Of a stretch of DNA of 10,422 nt, positions 5,326 through 10,422 are shown piece after piece. This DNA comes from Syntrophomonadaceae bacterium (GTDB lineage Bacteria; Bacillota; Syntrophomonadia; Syntrophomonadales; Syntrophomonadaceae): assembly GCA_012522705.1 (NCBI GenBank), contig JAAYJY010000210.1:1-10422 (forward strand). The letters run 5' to 3'. Every line of letters starts with the position of its first letter. The first letter of the stretch is position 1. The notes beneath the pieces were generated by a model. The model searched no databases and had not been told where the DNA came from. It saw nothing but the letters and a program-made list of their open reading frames with translations. The translations under genes and the position numbers were made by a program.

Positions 5326-6777
5326 ATGTTGGACCGGGATCTGATGATGGCCGTGTTGGATACTGCCCTTAAGAAGGGGGGACAGTTTGCGGAGATATAC
5401 ATCGAGGATCGGAAGACCAGCAATATTCTCTGTGATGATGATCGCATTGAGAAGATAAACAGCGGCCGGGAAATAGGAGCGGGAATCAGGCTCATAAAGG
5501 AGGGGCGGACCTTCTATGTATACACCAATGATCTTTCCAGGGAGGGGCTTATCAGGGCCGCTGCTCTGGTCAGTCATGGTGTTGACGGGTCCTGTCCGCT
5601 TTCCCGCCCAAGTGTGGAACTTCGCTCCATCGACGCCGGGATGCCAGTCAACTTTCGACGCTGGCCCCAAAAGGTCGATTTGGCTGAAAAGATAGACTAT
5701 GTGCTGAAGGCCAACCAAGCCGCCCGCGATTTGAGCGATGAGATCAGGCAGGTGACAGTGGCGGCCGGGGATTTGTCCAAACGAGTCCAGATAGCCAATT
5801 CGGATGGTGACTACCTCGAAGATGAGACGGCCCGGGTGCGGCTGACGGTTAATGCGATAGCGGTGCGGGGGGGGCAGGTTCAGACTGGTCAGGAGGTGGT
5901 TGGAGGGGTTTCCGGATGGGAGTTGCTGGAGGGGGTGTCGGTGGAGGATTTGGCTAACCAAGCGGCCCGCCGGGCCATCGCCATGTTGTCCGCTGCGCCA
6001 GCCCCGGCTGGATGCATGCCGGTGGTGATGCATGCTGATGCTGGCGGCACCATGATCCATGAAGCCTGTGGGCATGGTTTGGAAGCCGATCTGGTTAACA
6101 AGGGACTTTCGGTCTATAGAGATAAGCTGGACCAATTAGTGGCCAGCCCGATTGTGACCGTAATCGATGACGCAACCCTGCCGGGTAAATACGGTAGTTA
6201 CCGGTGGGATGACGAAGCAGTCCCGGCTCAGCGTACCCTGCTGATAGAAAATGGATATCTGCGGGGTTTTTTACATGACCGCTTGTCCGCCGCTAAGACC
6301 GGGGCCGGGTTGACCGGTAACGGGAGGCGGGAGTCATATATGGAAAAACCGATGCCCCGCATGAGCAACACTTTTATCGCTCCCGGAAGGGATGACCCAT
6401 CCAGCATCATCAGAGATACCGCACGGGGATTGCTGGTTAAGAAGATGGGCGGCGGTCAGGTAAATACGGCCAATGGAGATTTTGTTTTCGATGTTCAGGA
6501 GGGCTATGTGATTGAAAATGGGGAAATAAGCTACCCGGTGCGGGGAGCAACCCTGATCGGCAATGGTCCCCGCACCCTTATGGATATAGACCGGGTGGGC
6601 TCCGATATGGGCTTCGCCATCGGGGTATGCGGCAAGGACGGGCAGGGGGTGCCGGTAGGCGATGCCCAGCCTACCATCCGCATCCGTGAACTGACCGTGG
6701 GAGGCACCAGTATGAGCGATGGACCTATAATAAGAAAAACCGGAAAAGGTAGGTGCGTGGGGTGGAAACTGTATTGA
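5326..6777 (+). CDS. tldD: TldD, catalytic subunit of TldD/TldE zinc metallopeptidase
   Basis: TldD and TldE (PmbA) form a heterodimeric peptidase that degrades unfolded peptides. In Escherichia coli it is needed for microcin B17 maturation and CcdA turnover (established knowledge). The protein has 483 residues, the usual length. The zinc site is visible: HEACGH gives H245, E246 and H250, within MIHEACGHGLEADLV. The third ligand is C435 in GVCGKDGQG near the C-terminus. Other family blocks include QTGQEVVGG (about 185-193), YGSYRWDDEAVPAQRT, and the GNGRRESY segment leading to PMPRMSNTFI. ATG 5326 is preceded by AGGAGGT (5314-5320), an excellent site. Its last 25 bases overlap the start of tldE, so the subunits are co-translated. 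The native substrate in this organism is unknown, and no RiPP precursor gene is visible nearby. Confidence 0.96.
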   Translation: MLDRDLMMAVLDTALKKGGQFAEIYIEDRKTSNILCDDDRIEKINSGREIGAGIRLIKEGRTFYVYTNDLSREGLIRAAALVSHGVDGSCPLSRPSVELRSIDAGMPVNFRRWPQKVDLAEKIDYVLKANQAARDLSDEIRQVTVAAGDLSKRVQIANSDGDYLEDETARVRLTVNAIAVRGGQVQTGQEVVGGVSGWELLEGVSVEDLANQAARRAIAMLSAAPAPAGCMPVVMHADAGGTMIHEACGHGLEADLVNKGLSVYRDKLDQLVASPIVTVIDDATLPGKYGSYRWDDEAVPAQRTLLIENGYLRGFLHDRLSAAKTGAGLTGNGRRESYMEKPMPRMSNTFIAPGRDDPSSIIRDTARGLLVKKMGGGQVNTANGDFVFDVQEGYVIENGEISYPVRGATLIGNGPRTLMDIDRVGSDMGFAIGVCGKDGQGVPVGDAQPTIRIRELTVGGTSMSDGPIIRKTGKGRCVGWKLY

Positions 6778-8099
6778 GGCAAGCGGGGGAAGAAGCCCTG
6801 CGTCATATCCGCACCAGCGGCCGCAGTGGGGAAGCGTTTCTGATGCACAACCGGGAATTGAGCATAGAGGTCAGCAGTGGAAAAGTCGAGACATTGAAGG
6901 AAGCTGAGCAGACCGGGCTGGGCATCCGGGTCTTCGCAGGCGGGCGGGTCGGCTTTGCCTACACCACCGATCTTAGTGGCCCAGCCGTGGTGCAAACTGC
7001 CCAGGAAGCAACCCGCATAACTGAGTTTTCATTTCCCGACCCATATAACGGCCTCCCAGAGGGAAGGCAGGTATACCCGGCTATGAGGATCAGGGATGAT
7101 GACATCCACTCCCTGCCCCTAGAAGCCAAGATAGAGATGGCCCGTCAGGTCGAGCGGGAAGCCCGCAGCTGCCATCCCAGCATTCAGATCATAGATCGAG
7201 CCGGCTATGAAGAGCATGAGACATCCATCCTGATCATGAACAGTAATGATCTTTATGCTTTCGGTCAGGCCAACTATTGTGGGTTGCATGTCTCCCTGGC
7301 GGCCGTGACCCCAGAAGAGACCCAAAGTGGCTTCGCTTATTCCCTGCAAAGGAAAGCCGAATCCCTGGATTCCAGGAAGGTAGCCAAAGAAGCGGCTGAC
7401 CGGGCTTTGCGCCGCCTCCAGGCTCGGACCATCCCCAGCCAGGTTTTGCCCTGCGTCATCGATTCCCAGGTCACCGCTCGATTTCTGGGACTGTTGTCAT
7501 CATCCATCCAGGCCGATAATGTGCTCAAAGGCAAGTCGATGCTGGCCGGAAGGATGGGGGAGGTGGTAGCATCTCCGTTGTTGACGATGGTGGATGATGC
7601 TACTTATGAACTGGGGGTAGCCGGCTTCCCCTTCGATGGCGAAGGGGTAGCGTCTACCCGGACCATGGTAGTTGAGAAGGGCAGATTGACAGGATTTCTG
7701 TATGATAGTTACACCGCCATGAAGGCCGGTTTCGTGTCGACCGGCAATGCGGTGCGCTCTTTCCGAAGCCTGCCGGCGGTGGGGAGTACCAGCCTGATGG
7801 TGGCCCCGGGCCCGCACCAGTTGCCGGCATTATGGGAGGGCTTGGATAAGGGTCTGTACATAACTGATATAATGGGGATGCACACCGCCAATACGATTAC
7901 GGGAGATTTCTCGCTGGGGGCTGCCGGATTATTGATTGAGGATGGCCGGCTCACCTACCCGGTGCGCGGGATTACCATCGCTGGAAATTTGCTGGAGCTG
8001 CTGCGGAAAGTGGATGGGGTTGGCGGAGACTGGCGTTTTTATGGCAGCAAGATCGCTCCCTCGCTGCGATGCTCAAGCCTTAACATCGCCGGGAATTAG
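6753..8099 (+). CDS. tldE: TldE (PmbA), non-catalytic partner of TldD
   Basis: This is a U62-family protein of 448 residues from GTG 6753, or 445 from GTG 6762. Both are in frame, overlap the tldD end, and have AAGGTAGG-like sequence close upstream. The second has the better spacing and starts METVLRQAGEEAL. The N-terminal domain contains ELSIEVSSGKVETLKEAEQTGLGIRVF, which is typical. The C-terminal barrel includes ASPLLTMVDDATYELG, FDGEGVASTRTMVVEKG, and the signature TGDFSLGAAGLLIEDG followed by YPVRGITIAGN. There is no HExxxH, as expected for TldE, whose role is to complete the substrate channel around TldD's zinc site (family knowledge). Adjacent, overlapping tldD makes the assignment secure. 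It ends 15 bases before aroQ, which suggests read-through into the next genes. Confidence 0.95.
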   Translation: MRGVETVLRQAGEEALRHIRTSGRSGEAFLMHNRELSIEVSSGKVETLKEAEQTGLGIRVFAGGRVGFAYTTDLSGPAVVQTAQEATRITEFSFPDPYNGLPEGRQVYPAMRIRDDDIHSLPLEAKIEMARQVEREARSCHPSIQIIDRAGYEEHETSILIMNSNDLYAFGQANYCGLHVSLAAVTPEETQSGFAYSLQRKAESLDSRKVAKEAADRALRRLQARTIPSQVLPCVIDSQVTARFLGLLSSSIQADNVLKGKSMLAGRMGEVVASPLLTMVDDATYELGVAGFPFDGEGVASTRTMVVEKGRLTGFLYDSYTAMKAGFVSTGNAVRSFRSLPAVGSTSLMVAPGPHQLPALWEGLDKGLYITDIMGMHTANTITGDFSLGAAGLLIEDGRLTYPVRGITIAGNLLELLRKVDGVGGDWRFYGSKIAPSLRCSSLNIAGN

Positions 8100-8114
8100 A
8101 AGGGAGGAAGTCGG

Positions 8115-8582
8115 GTGGCCAACATATTGGTTATCAACGGACCCAATTTGAACATGCTGGGGGTCAGGGAGAAAGAGATCTACGGCAGCACCAGCCTGGT
8201 CGAAATCGAGGCGGATTTGCAGGCCCAAGCTGATGAAGCTGGGCTGGGGATAGAGTTTTTTCAGTCCAACCACGAGGGGGAATTGGTAGAAAGGATACAT
8301 AAGGCTTGGGGAGCGGTGGACTGTATAATCATAAACCCTGGGGCCTACAGCCATTACAGCATCGCTATTTATGATGCTCTCAAAACCGTGCAGATACCGG
8401 TTATCGAAGTCCATCTGTCCAACATTTATAACCGTGAGACCTTCCGGCATCAGTCGCTCATCGCGCCAGTGGCGGTGGGGGGCATCTTTGGCCTGGGGCC
8501 CTTGGGCTATCGGCTGGCCCTGGTGGCGGCCGGCCAGATTGTGCAAGCGGTTGCGGGGAGTGGAGCCAGCGAGCATGATTGA
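8115..8582 (+). CDS. aroQ: 3-dehydroquinate dehydratase, type II
   Basis: This enzyme converts 3-dehydroquinate to 3-dehydroshikimate, the third step of the shikimate pathway, as a cytoplasmic dodecamer (family knowledge). The 155-residue protein is of normal length. GPNLNMLGVRE (9-19) supplies N11 and the loop arginine R18, and the catalytic Tyr is Y23. INPGAYSHYSIAI (73-85) includes N74 and H80. EVHLSNI (98-104) contains the catalytic His, H100. NREXFRHQS with R111 closes the substrate site. The start is GTG 8115 with GGGAGGAAG (8102-8110) just upstream. The stop overlaps the next gene's ATG by 8 bases. The order aroQ - Xaa-Pro peptidase - efp is the same as yqhS-yqhT-efp in Bacillus, supporting a Bacillota origin. 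Confidence 0.96.
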   Translation: MANILVINGPNLNMLGVREKEIYGSTSLVEIEADLQAQADEAGLGIEFFQSNHEGELVERIHKAWGAVDCIIINPGAYSHYSIAIYDALKTVQIPVIEVHLSNIYNRETFRHQSLIAPVAVGGIFGLGPLGYRLALVAAGQIVQAVAGSGASEHD

Positions 8583-9639
8583 GGCGAGATTGGACCGCTT
8601 GCGGCACTTCCTGGAAATGCAGGAGCTGCAGGCTTTTCTGGTAACCAAACCGGAAAACATCTATTATCTGTCCGGTTTCACCGGGGGCAGTGACGCCCGC
8701 TTGGTGGTGAGTATGGCGGATAAGTACATCGTGACCGACGGCCGGTATCTGGACCAGGCAGGGAGGGAATGTCCGGATTGGGAGTTGGCACGGGTCCAGG
8801 GCGGCGGGCTTGACAGCCTGGCAGCTATTTGCGATAAATATAGTAGCCTGGCGGTGGAGAGCAACCATGTAACCTATGGGCTATTCGTTCGCCTGCAATC
8901 AGCCCTTAAACCCCAGCTGTCGCCCCAGGAAAACATTATTGAAGGACTGCGCCGGCAAAAGGACGCCGTCGAATTGGAATGGCTAAGAGCTGCCGCCCGG
9001 GTCGGGGATGAGGTTTTTCAACGCATCTGCCTCGAAATCAGACCGGGCTGGAGTGAAGTGCAGGTAGCCAATAGGATCGCCTATTACCTTAGGGAACTGG
9101 GATGCAGCGGGGAAGCCTTCCCGACTATCGCTGTGGCTGGTGAGAACGCTGCTCTGCCCCATGGTCAGCCCGGAACCAGACGACTGCAAAAGGGGGACAT
9201 GCTGACTATGGATTTTGGCGGTTTCTACCATGGATATGCAGGGGACATGACCAGGACCATCGCCATCGGCGCGGCGTCTGCCCGTCTGCAGGAGGTCTAC
9301 AGCCGGGTCCTGGAGGCCCAGCAAAAGGGAGTAGCCAGTATTAAGGCCGGGATCAGGGCGCAGGCGCTGGACCAATTGGTCCGAGATGTGCTGGCCCGGT
9401 ATGGTCTGGATGATTACTTTCTGCATGGTACCGGTCATGGGTTGGGACTGGAGATCCATGAAACGCCCAACCTGTCCAGGCATTGTGAGGACATACTGGA
9501 AGAGAACATGGTCGTGACGGTGGAACCAGGAGTATACATGTCCGGCTGGGGCGGGATAAGGATAGAGGACACGGTCATAATAGGATACGGCGGATGCGAA
9601 GTCATTACGGCTTCAGAAAAAGGGCTATTAATCATATGA
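8575..9639 (+). CDS. Xaa-Pro dipeptidase/aminopeptidase, M24B family (YqhT-like)
   Basis: This two-metal peptidase cleaves X-Pro bonds in the cytoplasm. From ATG 8575 it has 354 residues, the usual length for the Bacillota YqhT-type group. This ATG gives the standard N-terminus (RLDRLRHFLEMQELQAFLVTKPENIYYLSGFTG) and overlaps the aroQ stop by 8 bases. A much longer frame opens upstream but lies inside aroQ and is not credible. The N-terminal creatinase-like domain (about 1-125) is followed by the pita-bread catalytic domain. All five metal ligands are present: D213 (MDFGG), D224 (GDMTRT), H288 (GTGHGLG), E317 (VEPGVY) and E331 (RIEDTV). The LPHG segment near the active site is conserved too. 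Its position next to efp is a common arrangement. Whether it acts mainly on dipeptides or longer peptides cannot be told from sequence. Confidence 0.95.
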   Translation: MIEARLDRLRHFLEMQELQAFLVTKPENIYYLSGFTGGSDARLVVSMADKYIVTDGRYLDQAGRECPDWELARVQGGGLDSLAAICDKYSSLAVESNHVTYGLFVRLQSALKPQLSPQENIIEGLRRQKDAVELEWLRAAARVGDEVFQRICLEIRPGWSEVQVANRIAYYLRELGCSGEAFPTIAVAGENAALPHGQPGTRRLQKGDMLTMDFGGFYHGYAGDMTRTIAIGAASARLQEVYSRVLEAQQKGVASIKAGIRAQALDQLVRDVLARYGLDDYFLHGTGHGLGLEIHETPNLSRHCEDILEENMVVTVEPGVYMSGWGGIRIEDTVIIGYGGCEVITASEKGLLII

Positions 9640-9651
9640 TGGAGGGGTACG

Positions 9652-10209
9652 ATGATCTCAGTTAATGACTTCAAAACCGGTGTTACAGTGGAACTGGAAG
9701 GGCAAGTATACCAGGTGGTCGAATTCCAGCATGTAAAGCCTGGCAAAGGGGCGGCCTTCGTCCGGGCTAAAATGAAGAATGTGAAATCAGGGGGAATGGT
9801 TGAGAAGACCTTCCGCGGCGGTGAAAAAATCCACCGGGCCCACCTCGATAAGCGCGGTATGCAATACCTCTACATGGATGGGGAAGATTATGTCTTCATG
9901 GACAACGACAACTATGAGCAGTTGTCTATCAACCGGGGTGAGATGGGTGACGGGGTAAAATGGCTCAAGGAGAATATGAATATCATGGTTCTCATGTACC
10001 AGAATCAGATCATGGGGATTGAGATGCCCAATTTCGTCGAATTGGAGGTCATCGATACCGAACCGGGGGTGAAAGGGGATACCGCCACTGGAGCCACCAA
10101 ATCGGCGCGCTTGGAAACGGGGGCCAGTGTACAGGTGCCATTGTTTGTCAACACCGGTGACCGCTTGCGTATCGACACCAGAACTGGAGAATACATGGAG
10201 AGAGTCTAA
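9652..10209 (+). CDS. efp: Translation elongation factor P
   Basis: EF-P binds the ribosome between the P and E sites and relieves stalling at polyproline stretches (established). The 185-residue protein is of full length. The N-terminal KOW-like domain (1-64) includes VKPGKGAAFVRAK, with the tip lysine K32, the residue modified post-translationally in many bacteria (5-aminopentanol in Bacillus subtilis). The first OB domain (about 65-125) includes MQYLYMDGEDYVFMDNDNYEQ. The C-terminal OB domain carries the signature TEPGVKGDTATGATKSARLETGA followed by VPLFVNTGDRLRIDTRTGEYMERV. ATG 9652 has GGAGGGG 4 bases upstream and lies 12 bases after the Xaa-Pro peptidase stop, so the pair are in one operon. 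PGKG at the loop rather than PGKGG is seen in other bacteria. Confidence 0.98.
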   Translation: MISVNDFKTGVTVELEGQVYQVVEFQHVKPGKGAAFVRAKMKNVKSGGMVEKTFRGGEKIHRAHLDKRGMQYLYMDGEDYVFMDNDNYEQLSINRGEMGDGVKWLKENMNIMVLMYQNQIMGIEMPNFVELEVIDTEPGVKGDTATGATKSARLETGASVQVPLFVNTGDRLRIDTRTGEYMERV

Positions 10210-10370
10210 CAACCATTAATGCGATTTAGAATTAAGAAGTTTATTTCCTCCTTTTTAAACTAATACCTGAATCCGTGAAACACATCTTTAAAACCCCTCG
10301 AGAAAGGAAGCAAAGTACGGTAACATAGAGCAAATGGGGAATTAGCCGCATTTTAATTTATTCACCCGAG
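10210..10370 (+). other. AT-rich gap after efp with possible structured RNA
   Basis: No gene is seen in this stretch. AGTTTA (10238-10243) and TAAACT (10256-10261) can form a weak AT hairpin around a pyrimidine loop, without a following T-run, so a terminator is doubtful. Between 10286 and 10354 there are fragments that resemble conserved pieces of the GEMM (cyclic-di-GMP-I) riboswitch: AAAACC, GAAAGG, AGCAAAG and, 28 bases on, AGCC. CGGTAA (10318-10323) can pair with TTAGCCG (10343-10349) with one bulged base. The typical P1 helix and the GGxUACC end are not seen, so this is only a lead. Confidence 0.2.
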
Positions 10371-10379
10371 GTGTTAAGC

Positions 10380-10422
10380 TTGAAATTTACTATTGAATAT
10401 ACCGACCTTGATCTGACCCCCA
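10380..10422 (+). CDS. Start of a further gene, truncated at window end
   Basis: TTG 10380 begins the frame MKFTIEYTDLDLTP, which runs off the window. CGAGGTG (10367-10373) lies 6 bases upstream and gives a reasonable ribosome binding site. GTG 10371, in the same frame, is a less likely alternative because it sits inside that site. Only 14 residues are visible, and I do not recognise the protein. The change from AT-rich non-coding to balanced codons at this point, plus the site, supports a real start. Confidence 0.4.
   Translation, partial: MKFTIEYTDLDLTP

Noticed and set aside
5320..6135. 271-codon open frame on the - strand opposite tldD
   Set aside because: It lies fully antisense to tldD, whose zinc site and family motifs are unmistakable. 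The antisense translation is rich in His, Pro and Gln without recognisable motifs, as expected from the shadow of a GC-rich gene.
5326..8099. TldD/TldE as part of a RiPP or microcin maturation cluster
   Set aside because: The pair can mature peptides, but there is no small precursor gene, cyclase or exporter in the window, and the neighbours are housekeeping genes. A general peptidase role is more likely.
8371..8574. Upstream extension of the Xaa-Pro peptidase frame
   Set aside because: This stretch lies within aroQ in another frame and reads as Trp/Arg-rich nonsense. The family's normal N-terminus begins at ATG 8575.
10238..10261. Terminator after efp
   Set aside because: The AGTTTA/TAAACT stem is only six AT-rich pairs with a loop of 12 bases and no T-run on its 3' side, so it is too weak to call.

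Overview
This window looks like chromosomal DNA of a Bacillota bacterium, most likely class Clostridia with moderately high GC. The evidence is strong AGGAGG-type ribosome binding sites, frequent TTG and GTG starts, a type IV pilus locus with PilM, PilN and PilO but no secretin genes nearby, and the gene order aroQ - Xaa-Pro peptidase - efp, which matches yqhS-yqhT-efp in Bacillus subtilis. The lineage is an inference from gene content and order. No 16S rRNA or other phylogenetic marker search was possible.

All convincing genes lie on the + strand. Positions 2-5140 hold the end of a type IV pilus cluster: the C-terminal part of a major-pilin-like protein (cut by the window edge), the prepilin peptidase PilD, three consecutive minor-pilin-like proteins resembling PilV, PilW and PilX, then PilM, PilN and PilO. 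PilD should cleave and methylate the prepilins. The three small pilins probably form an initiation or tip complex. PilM, PilN and PilO form the cytoplasmic and inner-membrane alignment platform. The gaps at 1088-1323 and 2768-2929 split the cluster into likely sub-operons.

Positions 5326-8099 hold tldD and tldE, which encode the two subunits of a zinc-dependent peptidase and overlap by 16-25 bases. They follow a structured GC-rich gap with a good -10 box. Positions 8115-10209 hold aroQ (type II 3-dehydroquinase, shikimate pathway), an M24 Xaa-Pro peptidase and efp (translation factor EF-P). These are tightly packed and probably co-transcribed, perhaps together with tldDE. The window ends in an AT-rich gap of about 170 bases with a possible RNA structure, followed by the first 14 codons of a likely further gene.

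The most notable anomaly is in pilO. The natural ATG, which overlaps the pilN stop and has a good ribosome binding site, is followed six codons later by an in-frame TAA, after which the reading frame continues intact. Either pilO has been inactivated or N-terminally shortened, or there is a sequence error or recoding. PilM also has unusual residues at all three of its expected nucleotide-binding motifs. I found no mobile elements, CRISPR arrays, tRNA or rRNA genes, and no clearly new multi-gene system.
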